This document shows, one piece after another, positions 1-8,767 of a DNA stretch of 64,000 bases. Location: contig NZ_FOAO01000004.1 of assembly GCF_900109665.1 (NCBI RefSeq), positions 160,650 to 224,649 on the forward strand, given 5' to 3'. How positions within the stretch are numbered: the first letter of the stretch is position 1; each line of letters starts with the position of its first letter. The stretch comes from Blastococcus sp. DSM 46786 (GTDB lineage: Bacteria; Actinomycetota; Actinomycetes; Mycobacteriales; Geodermatophilaceae). Under the pieces are notes generated by a model that saw nothing but the letters and a program-made list of their open reading frames with translations, was not told the origin of the DNA and ran no database searches. The translations under genes and the position numbers were made by a program.

Positions 1-255
1 GGTGGAGTTGATCCCCACGACGGTGGCGCCGGCCAGCGCCGCACCGCCCAGCCAGAAGACGTACTCCGGCACGTTGTCCAGGAGGACACCGATGTGGAAG
101 GGGCCGTCGGTCCGCAGTGAGCGCAGCAGGTCCGCGCGAGCGGCGCCCTCCCGCACCACCTCGTCCCAGGTCCACGTCCGCTCACGGGTGCGCAGACCGG
201 TGCGGGAGTCCCCGACCCGGTCGAGCAGCAGGCCCGCGATGGTCTCCTGCGTCAC
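1..255 (-). CDS. FadD17-like acyl-CoA ligase, N-terminal 85 residues (cut by window edge)
   Basis: The visible part encodes the first 85 residues of an adenylate-forming ligase N-domain. It opens with a GTG at 253-255 that overlaps the stop of the upstream flavoprotein gene (GTGA), so the two are translationally coupled. Phrases such as LRTRERTWTWDEVV, FHIGVLLDNVPEYVFWLGG and AGATVVGINST are typical of FadD17, the mycobacterial ligase that activates shortened steroid side chains (family knowledge). No catalytic motif falls inside the window, so substrate is inferred only from this resemblance and from the FadE26/27-like genes nearby. Confidence 0.7.
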   Translation of the reverse strand, partial: MTQETIAGLLLDRVGDSRTGLRTRERTWTWDEVVREGAARADLLRSLRTDGPFHIGVLLDNVPEYVFWLGGAALAGATVVGINST

Positions 256-1529
256 GCCCGCGCCTCCAGCCTCTCGGCCGCCTCCACCACCTGGCTCACG
301 TCGGCGGCCGGGGCCTGCGCCGCCGGACTCCCGTCGGACTGGGGGACGAGCACGCAGCGCGTCCCGCCGTAGATCTTGGTCATGCACTTGTTGTTGTGGT
401 TGCACAGCGACCGGGTGCTTGCGTCGGCCTGGATGCGGTTGATCAGATCGGGCTCACGGAGCAGCGCCCGCCCGAGGGCGACGAACTCGAAGCCCTCGGC
501 CATGGCCGTGTCCATGATCTGCCGGTCGGTGATGCCGCCGAGCAGGATCATCGGGAGCTTCACGTGCGAGCGGATCTGCTTGGCGTCCTCGAGCAGGTAG
601 CCGTCCCGGTAGGGGTAGGAGTGCAGGAAGCGCGACCCGACCAGCTTGATGCCGGTCTTGAGCGGTTCGGGCATCACGCCGGCGAACTCGTGCAGCGGGG
701 CGTCGCCCTTGAACAGGTACATGGGGTTGAGCAGTGAACTGCCGGCGGTCATCTCCAGCGCGTCGACCGCCCCGGACTGCTCGAGCCACTGAGCGACGAC
801 GATGGCCTCGTCCAGCCAGAAGCCGCCGGGGTAGCCGTCGTCCATGTTCAGCTTCGCGATGATCGCGATCCGGTCGCCGACCGCCCGGCGGACGGCCTGG
901 ACCATCTCCAGCGCCAGCCGGGCGCGGTTCTCCAGGCTCCCGCCGTACTCGTCCGTGCGGTGGTTGAGCTTCGGGCTGAGGAACGAGCTCGCGAGGTAGT
1001 TGTGGCCGAGGTGGACCTCGACCGCGTCGAAGCCGGCCTCCGCGGCCATGGTGGCCGCGTCGCCGTGGGCGGCGACGATGCGGGCCAGGTCGTCGCGGGT
1101 GGCGACCTTGGTGAAGCTCAGCGTGGTCTTGTGGAAGTGCCGGCTGGGCGACAGGGCGGGCGCGCCGTTGGCCTTGGGATTGCCCACCGGGCCGGCGTGC
1201 CCGATCTGCGCGGAGATCGCCGCGCCCTCGGCGTGGACGGCGTCGGTCAGCTTGCGCAGCCCGGGCAGCGCCTCGGGCCGCCACAGGATCTGGTGCCGGT
1301 CGGTGCGGCCCTCCGGCGCCACGGCGCAGTAGGCCACCGTGGTCATGCCCACCCCGCCGGCGGCGTGCTGGACGTGGAAGTCGATGAGCCGGTCGGTCAC
1401 CAGGCTCTTGTGGCTCATGCCTTCGTAGGTGGCCGCCTTGATCGTGCGGTTGCGCAGCGTGACCGGGCCGAGCTCGGCCGGAGCGAACACGTCCGGCGCC
1501 TCGTGCTGCGCCACGGGCTTCTGGGTCAT
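252..1529 (-). CDS. Old yellow enzyme family NADH:flavin oxidoreductase
   Basis: A 425-residue TIM-barrel flavoprotein of the OYE family, starting at an ATG with a strong GGAGGAGA ribosome site; the longer open frame upstream lacks family similarity. FMN-barrel signatures are visible: PVTLRNR near the N-terminus, AQIGHAGP, a DAVEVHLGHNYL segment with the catalytic-type His, and LGGITD/VALGRALLREPDL at the phosphate site. It lacks the C-terminal FAD/NAD module of 2,4-dienoyl-CoA reductase or BaiCD/BaiH, but ends with a Cys-containing tail (CNHNNKC). OYE enzymes act on enone double bonds; in this setting a steroid or side-chain enoyl substrate is plausible. Coupled by GTGA overlap to the FadD17-like ligase. 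Confidence 0.85.
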   Translation of the reverse strand: MTQKPVAQHEAPDVFAPAELGPVTLRNRTIKAATYEGMSHKSLVTDRLIDFHVQHAAGGVGMTTVAYCAVAPEGRTDRHQILWRPEALPGLRKLTDAVHAEGAAISAQIGHAGPVGNPKANGAPALSPSRHFHKTTLSFTKVATRDDLARIVAAHGDAATMAAEAGFDAVEVHLGHNYLASSFLSPKLNHRTDEYGGSLENRARLALEMVQAVRRAVGDRIAIIAKLNMDDGYPGGFWLDEAIVVAQWLEQSGAVDALEMTAGSSLLNPMYLFKGDAPLHEFAGVMPEPLKTGIKLVGSRFLHSYPYRDGYLLEDAKQIRSHVKLPMILLGGITDRQIMDTAMAEGFEFVALGRALLREPDLINRIQADASTRSLCNHNNKCMTKIYGGTRCVLVPQSDGSPAAQAPAADVSQVVEAAERLEARA

Positions 1530-1939
1530 GGTCGTCTCCTCCACACCTGGTGCGCCTCCCCGATCCGGAAGGCCTCGGAAGCCCTGGGTGAACACACGGC
1601 CCCCTGGCCTGCGGACGCTAACCACCGGCGATCGGAGGCCCGGGGACGATCCCGCTGACCGGGAGCCGCCGAGCCGCCGCGCGGGCGGTGGGCGCCCGGC
1701 CCAGCCGGTCGGCCGACGCCGGCTCGATCGCGGGGGCTGCCCACGCCCCCGGCCTCGACCGTGCTGATCCGGCTTTTCCGAGCCCTGATCGGCACCGATG
1801 TCTCCCGGCACACGGACGCGCCCACTCAGCGGGACGGCCTCGACCGGTGACGTTCCACACAGCTAGGACGAGCGGGCGCACCGCCCGGTGCGCCCGCCGC
1901 TCGGTGACCGTCGGTCTCCGATCACCAGAGGAAGTGCAT
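1530..1939. other. Intergenic region between OYE gene and surE
   Basis: About 410 bases with no convincing gene. It holds the OYE promoter (separate entry, 1615-1664). The surE ribosome site GAGGAAG lies at its right end; I see no clear surE -10/-35 pair. Confidence 0.6.
1615..1664 (-). promoter_or_regulatory. OYE promoter: palindrome TCCCG-N5-CGGGA plus TAGCGT -10
   Basis: A perfect palindrome TCCCGCTGACCGGGA lies at 1650-1664 and a leftward -10 box TAGCGT at 1615-1620, with 29 nt between. The same arrangement recurs at many promoters in this window. The -10 assignment is by eye. Confidence 0.6.
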
Positions 1940-2836
1940 GTGAGAAGAACGAGGATCGTCGGTGCGCTCGCCGCGAGCACGTGTGTGGTCCTGGGGGTGA
2001 GTGCCACATCAGCCACCGCATCGGGGGACGGACCCGAGCGGCTGCACATCTTGCTGACCAACGACGACGGCTGGGACGCGCCGGGCATCACCGCCGTGTA
2101 CGACGAACTGGTCGGAGCTGGTCACCATGTGGTGCTCGTTGCGCCGGCGACCAACCAGAGCGGCAAGGGCGCTGCCCTGACGTTCGGCGGCTCGCTGACC
2201 GTGGCCCAGCCCGCAGATGGCAAGTACGCGGTCACCGGCACCCCCGTCGACGCCGCCGAGTTCGGCCTGTCGGCGGTCTTCGACGAGAACGACCCGCCGG
2301 ACCTCGTGATCTCCGGGACCAACGTCGGGGAGAACGTCGCGGAGGGCATCATCCACTCCGGCACCGTCGGGGCGGCGGTCAACGCACTGGCCGACGGGGT
2401 GCCCGCCATCGCCGTCAGCACGGAGGTCGATGGCGACGACGTGGGACCGTTCGCGGAGACCGCGCAGTTCGTCGTCCGCCTGGTCGACCGGTTGCAGGAC
2501 CGGGCGCACCGCGGCGACCTGTTGCCCGACGGCATCGGCCTGAACGTCAACTACCCGCTGGTCGAGGACGGCGGCCAGCCCGAAGGGGTGGCCGCCACCG
2601 AAACCGGCCGCGGGCTGTTCGATCTCGACTACGCAGGAGCCCTGCCCGAGCCTGGCCAGTCGTCCTCGTTCACGTTCGAGTACGGGCTGGGCCTGTCAGC
2701 GGACGTCCGCAACTCCGACCTCGCGGCGCTCGAGGCAGACCTCGTGTCGATCAGCCCGATCGAAGCCGACTACGACGCCGGCGCCGGCGAACTCCGCTGG
2801 GTCCGTGGCGTGGTCCGGGAGCTGGGGCGCCGGTAG
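1940..2836 (+). CDS. Exported SurE-family nucleotidase/phosphatase
   Basis: A 298-residue protein of the SurE family, which removes phosphate from nucleotides and related phosphomonoesters in a metal-dependent way. The metal motif TNDDGWDAPG sits near residues 40-49, followed by the ATNQSGKG loop (about 70) and SGTNVGEN (about 126). Unlike ordinary cytoplasmic SurE it begins with a signal peptide: RRTR, a hydrophobic run, then an Ala-rich cleavage region before residue 30. The GTG start is chosen because GAGGAAG lies 5 nt upstream; the ATG two bases earlier meets an immediate stop. It stands alone between the steroid genes and is followed by a strong hairpin. Confidence 0.85.
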   Translation: MRRTRIVGALAASTCVVLGVSATSATASGDGPERLHILLTNDDGWDAPGITAVYDELVGAGHHVVLVAPATNQSGKGAALTFGGSLTVAQPADGKYAVTGTPVDAAEFGLSAVFDENDPPDLVISGTNVGENVAEGIIHSGTVGAAVNALADGVPAIAVSTEVDGDDVGPFAETAQFVVRLVDRLQDRAHRGDLLPDGIGLNVNYPLVEDGGQPEGVAATETGRGLFDLDYAGALPEPGQSSSFTFEYGLGLSADVRNSDLAALEADLVSISPIEADYDAGAGELRWVRGVVRELGRR

Positions 2837-2854
2837 GAGCTGCGGCCAGGAACG

Positions 2855-2888
2855 GGGAGGGGGGCCGGGGTCGCCCGGCCCCCCTCCC
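2855..2888 (+). terminator. Strong GC hairpin downstream of surE
   Basis: A perfect 15-bp inverted repeat with a 4-nt loop begins 18 nt after the surE stop. There is no long T-run after it, as usual for actinobacterial terminators. Confidence 0.75.
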
Positions 2889-3238
2889 ACACGACCGGAC
2901 GTACGGCGTCGGACCGACTTCAGCACTCTGCAGCCGCTGACCTTGCGGGCCACCCGGGCCATCAACACGGCGTACTGCACGCGGTCGAACAACGGGTCCG
3001 GATCGACGTCCACCTCCAGCGGTAGCCCCCGTCGAGGCCCCCCGCCGTTGCACCGCCTGATGGGCGCTGCAACTGGGCCGGAACCCGGACGTGGACGGCG
3101 AGACCGCCGGATCGGAGATCGACGTCGACGCCTGCGCGATCGCCTGGTTGATCGGCCGATCCAGCACCCTGGTCACGCCCGGCATCCGCTGCCCAACGGG
3201 GGGCGCCGGCGCCTCCGGGGGCGCCGGCGTGCCCGCGA
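2889..3238. other. Gene-free stretch between surE hairpin and SBP1
   Basis: About 350 bases in which no open frame has a credible start, ribosome site or recognisable family. Short frames on both strands look like chance or the remains of decayed genes. I see no promoter or repeat that I can support. Confidence 0.4.
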
Positions 3239-4858
3239 TCAGCTACCCGCGTCCAGCCATGCGTCGTCCAGCAGGACCATGCTGTTGACCGTGTCCTCGA
3301 CGCCGTGGAGATCGTCGGACCACATGAGGAACTCCGGCGTCGGCCCGTAGACCAGGGCGGGCACGTCGATGTTCCACTGCTCCTGGATGCGTCCCATGAT
3401 CTCGCTCTGCTCGTCCTCGGTCCCCGCTCCCTGGAACTCGTTGATGAGCGCGCTCATCTCCGGGCTGGTGGGCATGCCGACGGTGAGGTTGCCCTCCTCG
3501 TGCAACGTCGCGTACATCCGCCCGTACGGTCCGGCCTCACGCCAGCTGATCCCCCATCCGGCCACGTCGTAGTTCCGGTTCACCGCGACCCGGTTGACCT
3601 GATCAGCGACCGTGGGCACCAGGTCGGTCTCGACCTCGAAGCCCACCGCCTCGAGCGAGGCCTTGACCGCCAGCGCGGTCGCGCGGGATGCCGGGTCCTG
3701 CGCGTCGAGGTAGGTGATCCTGCCGTCGAAGCCGTCGGCCTTCGCTTCCTCCACCAGTGCCCGCGCCGCCTCGGGGTCGTGGGGCAGCGGCTCGACGTCG
3801 GTGTGCCAGCGGGAGTACTCGGGGAAGACGGCGGTGCTGGCGATGCCGGCGCCGCCGTAGGCCCGTTGCACGACGAGTTCGGGGTCGATGGCCTGGAACA
3901 TGGCCTGCCGCACCCGGGGGTCCGCGCCGGGTCGCCCCTCGTCGGCGTTGATCACCGCGACGCTGCCCAACGCCACGAGGTTCAGGAAGCCCGACGTCCC
4001 CTCGTCCAGCGCCTGGTCGACCAGGTCCGGCTCCCGGATGAACGCGGAGCCGATCTCGCCGGCCCGGAAGGATTCGAAGCGAGCCTGCGGGTCGCTCAGG
4101 TACACGATCCGGATGCTGTCCAGATGGGGCGGGCCGTCCCAGTAGTCCTCGCGCGGCTCGAGGACCATCTCCTCCTGCGGCGCGTAGCTGCCCAGAGTGA
4201 AGGCACCGGCACCGACGGGCGTGAAGCTGCCGCCGGCGTCCGCGGACTGCGCGACGACCATGCCCGGCCCGGTGGTGAGCAGGTAGTCGAAGCTCGGCCA
4301 CTCGGTGGCCAGGGTGAAGACGACGATCCGGTCGTCGGGGGTGTCGATGCCCGTGACGTTGTTGGTGAACAGACCGGCCTCGTCGGCGCCCTTGGCGACG
4401 TAGCGCTCCAGGCTCCACCTGACGGCCTCAGCATTCAGGGGCGTGCCATCGCTGAACGTGACGCCGTCGCGCAGCGTCAGCGTCCAGACGGTGGAGTCGT
4501 CGTTCGCCTCGAGCGACTCGGCCAGCTGGGGTTCGACCGTGTTCGTCTCGCTGTCCCAGCGCATCAGGACGTCGTAGATCGCCGCCATCTCCAGGCCCCC
4601 CGTGGAGCCGGCGACGATCGAGACCGCGGGGTCGAGGCTGCGAGGCTCGGAGTAGGCCCCGAACGTCAGCGTCCCCCCGTCGACCGGGTCACCTCCGGAC
4701 TCGGCCCCGATGACGCCGACCTCGTAGGCGTCCCCGGAGCTCCGAACCTCCGCCCGATCGGCCCCGCGCCCGCCGGACGAGGAACAGGCCGCAGCCAGTA
4801 CCAGAACCGTTGCCACTCCGACGACGGGTCGAGCCCGCTGCACGATATGAATCACCAT
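3239..4858 (-). CDS. Lipoprotein solute-binding protein, SBP_bac_5 (oligopeptide/nickel type), SBP1
   Basis: A 539-residue extracytoplasmic ligand-binding protein of the family-5 ABC substrate-binding type. It starts at an ATG preceded by AAGGGGAA. The N-terminus is a lipoprotein signal, with a hydrophobic segment and LAAAC as lipobox around residue 25, followed by a Ser/Gly-rich linker. Family features include EPRSLDP, LTLRDGVTFSDGTPL, EYSRWHTD, a DYDVAGWG motif and a C-terminal WSDDLHGV. No permease or ATPase gene lies near, so it is an orphan binding protein in this window. It is a clear paralogue of the protein at 50805-52412 and is divergent from the ligand-activating ACS1. A steroid-acid ligand is inferred from context. 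Confidence 0.85.
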   Translation of the reverse strand: MVIHIVQRARPVVGVATVLVLAAACSSSGGRGADRAEVRSSGDAYEVGVIGAESGGDPVDGGTLTFGAYSEPRSLDPAVSIVAGSTGGLEMAAIYDVLMRWDSETNTVEPQLAESLEANDDSTVWTLTLRDGVTFSDGTPLNAEAVRWSLERYVAKGADEAGLFTNNVTGIDTPDDRIVVFTLATEWPSFDYLLTTGPGMVVAQSADAGGSFTPVGAGAFTLGSYAPQEEMVLEPREDYWDGPPHLDSIRIVYLSDPQARFESFRAGEIGSAFIREPDLVDQALDEGTSGFLNLVALGSVAVINADEGRPGADPRVRQAMFQAIDPELVVQRAYGGAGIASTAVFPEYSRWHTDVEPLPHDPEAARALVEEAKADGFDGRITYLDAQDPASRATALAVKASLEAVGFEVETDLVPTVADQVNRVAVNRNYDVAGWGISWREAGPYGRMYATLHEEGNLTVGMPTSPEMSALINEFQGAGTEDEQSEIMGRIQEQWNIDVPALVYGPTPEFLMWSDDLHGVEDTVNSMVLLDDAWLDAGS

Positions 4859-4910
4859 GACGTTCCCCTTTGCGCATCCGGTGCTCGGGTGGTCGACCGC
4901 CGGTGTGCGG

Positions 4911-4961
4911 ACGGTAGGCAGCGGCGGGCGCAGCAGCCGGGCGCGATCCCGATGGCCGGGA
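4911..4961 (-). promoter_or_regulatory. SBP1 promoter: palindrome plus TACCGT -10
   Basis: TCCCGATGGCCGGGA at 4947-4961 is a perfect palindrome arm pair. The leftward -10 box TACCGT is at 4911-4916, 30 nt away. Confidence 0.6.
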
Positions 4962-5112
4962 GGTCGCCGGCGCCGCGACGACGCCCACCGGGGTCCGGCG
5001 GGCCGGCGGACATCTGGGTGAGCCGCGCGCAGCCCCGGACCCGGACGTGGTCGGATCGGATGCGGTCGTGCCCACGCAGGCCGGGAAGGCGGTGTCCCGG
5101 GTCACAGCCGAG

Positions 5113-5164
5113 TCCCGGTGATCGGGACGGGTGCCCGGACGGACCACGGACGCGCCAGCATGGT
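5113..5164 (+). promoter_or_regulatory. ACS1 promoter: palindrome plus weak -10
   Basis: TCCCGGTGATCGGGA at 5113-5127 has perfect arms. The best -10 at the conserved distance (31 nt) is CATGGT at 5159-5164, which lacks the first T of TANNNT. Confidence 0.5.
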
Positions 5165-5207
5165 CGGGCGTGTGCGCTGTTCCGCCATCTAGACCCACGG
5201 AGCTCCG

Positions 5208-6851
5208 ATGACGACCTCGACCGATCCCCAGGCTGCCGCCCTCGCGGTGGTGACCGGTCTGACCGGCCCCGGCGGGCCCTTCGAGTTGGCCCGCGAGCAG
5301 GTGCTCGGGGTGGAGATGACGGTGTTCCGCAACCGGCCGCGCTCGCTGGGTGAGGTGCTGGTGGACTCGCGGCGGCACGGCGACCGGGACTACGTCGTCA
5401 CGGCCCAGTCCCGGCTGAGCTTCGCCGAGCACGCCCAGCGGGTGGCCTCCCTGGCCCGGGTGCTGCGCGAGGAGCACGGCGTCGGCAAGGGAGACCGGGT
5501 CGCCATCCTGGCGGCCAACTGTCCTGAGTGGATCGTCTCGTTCTGGGCGGCCGTGGCAACGGGCGCGATCGCGGTCGGCTTCAACTCGTTGTGGTCGCGG
5601 AGCGAGGTCGGCTACGCGCTGGAGCACAGCACGCCGAAGGTCGTCGTCGCCGACAGCAAGCGTGCCGCCCTCATCGGCGGCAGCGACGTCACGGTCCTGT
5701 CGATGGAGGACGACCTCCCCCGGCTGGTCACCGCCCACCCCGGCGAGGACCTGACACCGGTCGAGGTGTCCGAGGACGACCCGGCGGTGATCCTCTACAC
5801 CAGCGGCACCTCAGGGCGGCCCAAGGGTGCGGTGCACTCGCACCGGAACCTGACCTCGGTCATCGAGTACCACCGGATGAACGATGCGCTGGCCCAGGCC
5901 TTCGGCGACCCCACCGATCCGCGCGACCGCCGTTACCTGCTCACCTCGCCGCTGTTCCACATCGCCAGCCTGCACAACCTGGCCCTTCCCCGGCTGGCGA
6001 CGGGCAGCACCGCAGTGGTGCACCAGGGCGCCTTCGACGTCGACCGGGTCCTGCGGCTGATCGAGCGGGAGCGGGTCACCAACTGGGGCGCGGTCCCCAC
6101 CATGGCCCACCGTCTGCTCCAGCACGGAGATCTCTCCGGCTACGACCTCTCCTCGCTACGGGCTTTCTCGCTGGCGTCGGCGCCGTCGTCCCCGGAGTTC
6201 CAGGAGCGGCTGCGCCGGGCGCTGCCGGTGGCCGAGCGCGCCCTGGTGGACAGCTACGGGCTCACCGAGTCCTGCACGGCACTGACCGTGGCGACCGCCG
6301 GGGACCTCGCCGCTACGCCCGGCACGCTGGGCCGGCCGATCGCCACCGTCGAGCTGGAGATCCGCGACGAGGCCAACCAGGCGGTCCCGGAGGGGGTCGA
6401 GGGTGAAATCTGCGTGCGCAGCCCCTTCAACATGCTGGGCTACTGGAACGATCCGGACGCGACGGCGACGGCGATCGATCCGGATCGCTGGCTGCACACC
6501 GGGGACATCGGCACGATCGAGCGGGGCCTGTTGCATCTCAACGCCCGCCGGTCGGACCTCATCATCCGCGGCGGGGAGAACGTGTACCCCGCGGAGATCG
6601 AGGGCGCGTTGGCCGAGCACCCGGCCGTGCTGGAGTGCATCGTCCTGGGCCGCCCGCACGAGGACCTCGGGCAGGAGGTCTCGGCGGTGGTCGTCCCCGA
6701 CCCCGCTCGCCCCGTGACGGAAGCCGAGCTCGTCGAGTTCCTCCGGGATCGACTGGCCTACTACAAGGTCCCGACCCGCTGGCAGCTGCGCACGGATCCG
6801 CTGCCTCGCAATGCCACCGGCAAGGTGCTGCGGACCCGCGTCGAGGCCTGA
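5208..6851 (+). CDS. Acyl-CoA ligase (class I adenylate-forming), ACS1
   Basis: A 547-residue ATP-dependent acyl-CoA ligase that would turn a carboxylate into its CoA thioester through an acyl-adenylate. The P-loop [11 protein letters not shown] is near residue 197, the A5-type motif DSYGLTES near 350, the hinge region [16 protein letters not shown] near 450, and the conserved C-terminal Lys in [10 protein letters not shown] near 540. Length is normal for the family. It is divergent from SBP1 and paralogous to the ligase at 52607-54253, which also sits beside an SBP. A steroid side-chain acid is the likely substrate by context; the sequence does not closely match FadD19, FadD17 or FadD3. Confidence 0.85.
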   Translation: MTTSTDPQAAALAVVTGLTGPGGPFELAREQVLGVEMTVFRNRPRSLGEVLVDSRRHGDRDYVVTAQSRLSFAEHAQRVASLARVLREEHGVGKGDRVAILAANCPEWIVSFWAAVATGAIAVGFNSLWSRSEVGYALEHSTPKVVVADSKRAALIGGSDVTVLSMEDDLPRLVTAHPGEDLTPVEVSEDDPAVILYTSGTSGRPKGAVHSHRNLTSVIEYHRMNDALAQAFGDPTDPRDRRYLLTSPLFHIASLHNLALPRLATGSTAVVHQGAFDVDRVLRLIERERVTNWGAVPTMAHRLLQHGDLSGYDLSSLRAFSLASAPSSPEFQERLRRALPVAERALVDSYGLTESCTALTVATAGDLAATPGTLGRPIATVELEIRDEANQAVPEGVEGEICVRSPFNMLGYWNDPDATATAIDPDRWLHTGDIGTIERGLLHLNARRSDLIIRGGENVYPAEIEGALAEHPAVLECIVLGRPHEDLGQEVSAVVVPDPARPVTEAELVEFLRDRLAYYKVPTRWQLRTDPLPRNATGKVLRTRVEA

Positions 6852-6936
6852 GTCGCCTGACGTCCGACTGCGCTGCGCCGGCGCGGCCCTTCGCGGGCGG
6901 TCCGGCGGACGCCCATCCCTGCTGCTGGAGGAAAGC

Positions 6937-7923
6937 GTGCCTCAGGTGCACACCGTCACCGGGCCGGTCGACACGGCTCGGCTCGGGCAGGTGCTCATGC
7001 ACGAGCACCTCTTCGTGCTCGACCCGGAGATCCAGAGCAACCACCCCGAGGAATGGGGCAGCGAGAGCGAACGCGTGGCAGACGCGGTCGCACGGTTGAG
7101 GGCCCTGGCCGGCACGGGGGTGCGGACGATCGTCGATCCGACGGTGCTCGGCATGGGGCGCTACATCCCGCGGATCCAGGAGATCGCCGCCCAGGTCGAC
7201 CTCAACATCATCGTGGCGACCGGGTATTACACCTATGACCACCTGCCGTTCTACTTCCAGTACCGGGGACCTGCCCTGGCGGCGGTCGTGGGCAGGGAGG
7301 TGCCCGATCCCATGGTGGACATGTTCGTCCGGGACATCGAGCACGGGATCGCCGACACCGGTGTGCGGGCCGGGCTGCTCAAGTGCGCGATCGACCACCA
7401 GGGCATGACCTCCGACGTCGAACGCGTCCTGCGGGCGGTCGCGAAGGCGCACCGTCGCACCGGTGCGCCGATCACCGTGCACACCCACCCGGGCAGTCGC
7501 CAGGGGTCGGCGGTCGCGGAGGTGCTCGCCGACGAGGGTGTCGATCCGAGGCGGGTGGTGCTGGGACACAGCGGTGACACCACGGACATCGCCCACCTGA
7601 GTGAGCTCGCCGACGCCGGCTTCCTGTTGGGGATGGACCGGTTCGGCATCTACCTCGAGACCTCGTTCGAGGCCCGCGCCGGCACCGTGGTCGAGATGTG
7701 CCGGCGGGGCTACGCCGGGCACATGGTGCTCTCCCACGACGCCGCCTGCTACTACGACGCGGTCCCCCCGGAGTTCGCACCGATGTTCCCCGCGTGGCAC
7801 TACACCCACATCCACGAGAAGGTGCTGCCGTACCTGCGGCAGCAGGGGGTGACCGACGAGCAGATCGAGACGATGCTCGTCGCCAACCCCCGCCGGTACT
7901 TCGAGAACACCGCGGCCTACTGA
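6937..7923 (+). CDS. Phosphotriesterase-family metallohydrolase (lactonase/esterase-like)
   Basis: A 328-residue amidohydrolase-fold protein of the phosphotriesterase family. All metal ligands expected for the binuclear site can be seen: HEH at residues 22-24, the Lys that is carboxylated in the family (LLKCAID, about 149), HTH (182-184), GHSGD (His about 211) and SHDAA (Asp about 268). Many family members are lactonases. The GTG start follows CTGGAGGAAAGC, a good ribosome site, 85 nt after ACS1, so the two are probably co-transcribed. A role in opening a steroid-derived lactone or ester is only a guess from position. Confidence 0.8.
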   Translation: MPQVHTVTGPVDTARLGQVLMHEHLFVLDPEIQSNHPEEWGSESERVADAVARLRALAGTGVRTIVDPTVLGMGRYIPRIQEIAAQVDLNIIVATGYYTYDHLPFYFQYRGPALAAVVGREVPDPMVDMFVRDIEHGIADTGVRAGLLKCAIDHQGMTSDVERVLRAVAKAHRRTGAPITVHTHPGSRQGSAVAEVLADEGVDPRRVVLGHSGDTTDIAHLSELADAGFLLGMDRFGIYLETSFEARAGTVVEMCRRGYAGHMVLSHDAACYYDAVPPEFAPMFPAWHYTHIHEKVLPYLRQQGVTDEQIETMLVANPRRYFENTAAY

Positions 7924-7926
7924 GCG

Positions 7927-7966
7927 GCCGGCTCGGGCTGCGGCACACGCGGCAGCCCGAGCCGGC
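7927..7966. terminator. Bidirectional hairpin between convergent genes
   Basis: A 15-bp perfect stem (7927-7941 with 7952-7966) fills the short gap between the phosphotriesterase-like gene and the convergent SDR gene. Confidence 0.8.
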
Positions 7967-8767
7967 TCAGCGACCGAAGACGGTGCCGCCGTTGAGGTGG
8001 ATGACCTGGGAATTGACGAACCCACCGGCCGCGCTCGACAGCCACACCGCGGCCGCGCCGACGTCTGCGCCGGTTCCCAGCCGGCGGATGGGGACGCTCT
8101 GGACGAGCCGCTGCAGCAGACCGCTCCCGGAGTCCTCCAGGCCGGTCATGATCCCGAGAGCCAGGGAGTTGGCGGTGATGCCGACGGGACCGTACTCCAC
8201 ACCGAGGTGCCGCATCAGCGCCTCGGATCCGGCCTTGGCCGCGCCGTAGGCACCCACGCCGAGCGCCAATCCCCGCGAGGAGGCGCCGGAGGAGATGTGG
8301 ATGATCCGGCCCCAGCCACGCGCCACCTGGTGGGGCAGGACCGCCTGCACCAGCCGCATCGTTGCCACCAGGTTGAGCTCGATCTGCTGCCGCCACGCTT
8401 CCGAGGGCATATCCCCGAAGCGCACCATCGTCGAACCGCCGTCCGGGATGCCGGCGTTGTGGACAAGGATGTCGACCCCACCGAACGTCTCGCGGATGCG
8501 CTCGAGCGCGACCGCCAGGCCCTCGGCGTCGGTGACGTCGAACGGCACGGCGCTCGCCCGGCCACCGGCCGCGGCGATCTCGGCCACGACCCGATCCGCC
8601 CGGTCCGGATGCAGGTCGTTGACGGCGACCGCCGCACCGGCCGCGGCCAGCGCCCGGGCGATGCCCTCGCCCACGCCGCGGCCCGCGCCGGTGACGAGCG
8701 CGGTCCGGTTCGGCAGGCGGAACGGCCCCTCGTCCCAGGCGCCGGTCGGCGCCTCTCCGTCGGTCAA
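7967..8767 (-). CDS. Short-chain dehydrogenase/reductase, last gene of the side-chain operon
   Basis: A 266-residue SDR with the cofactor motif TGAGRGVG, HNAG, catalytic Ser in ISSGAS and YGAAK. The reading frame continues upstream without a credible start; I place the start at a TTG (8765-8767) because it overlaps the stop of the dehydrogenase gene upstream as TTGA, the same coupling pattern seen through the operon. Within side-chain beta-oxidation an SDR would oxidise a 3-hydroxyacyl-CoA, but a ring hydroxyl is equally possible. Eleventh and last gene of the operon that begins at 19306. Confidence 0.75.
   Translation of the reverse strand: MTDGEAPTGAWDEGPFRLPNRTALVTGAGRGVGEGIARALAAAGAAVAVNDLHPDRADRVVAEIAAAGGRASAVPFDVTDAEGLAVALERIRETFGGVDILVHNAGIPDGGSTMVRFGDMPSEAWRQQIELNLVATMRLVQAVLPHQVARGWGRIIHISSGASSRGLALGVGAYGAAKAGSEALMRHLGVEYGPVGITANSLALGIMTGLEDSGSGLLQRLVQSVPIRRLGTGADVGAAAVWLSSAAGGFVNSQVIHLNGGTVFGR

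Larger units (their letters stand above)
4859..5207. other. Divergent promoter region SBP1/ACS1
   Basis: About 350 bases with no gene. It holds two separate palindrome promoters, one for each direction (4911-4961 leftward, 5113-5164 rightward). Confidence 0.6.

Noticed and set aside
3305..5353. 682-codon open frame on the + strand
   Set aside because: It is antisense to the SBP1 lipoprotein gene and overlaps the ACS1 start; low-complexity composition.
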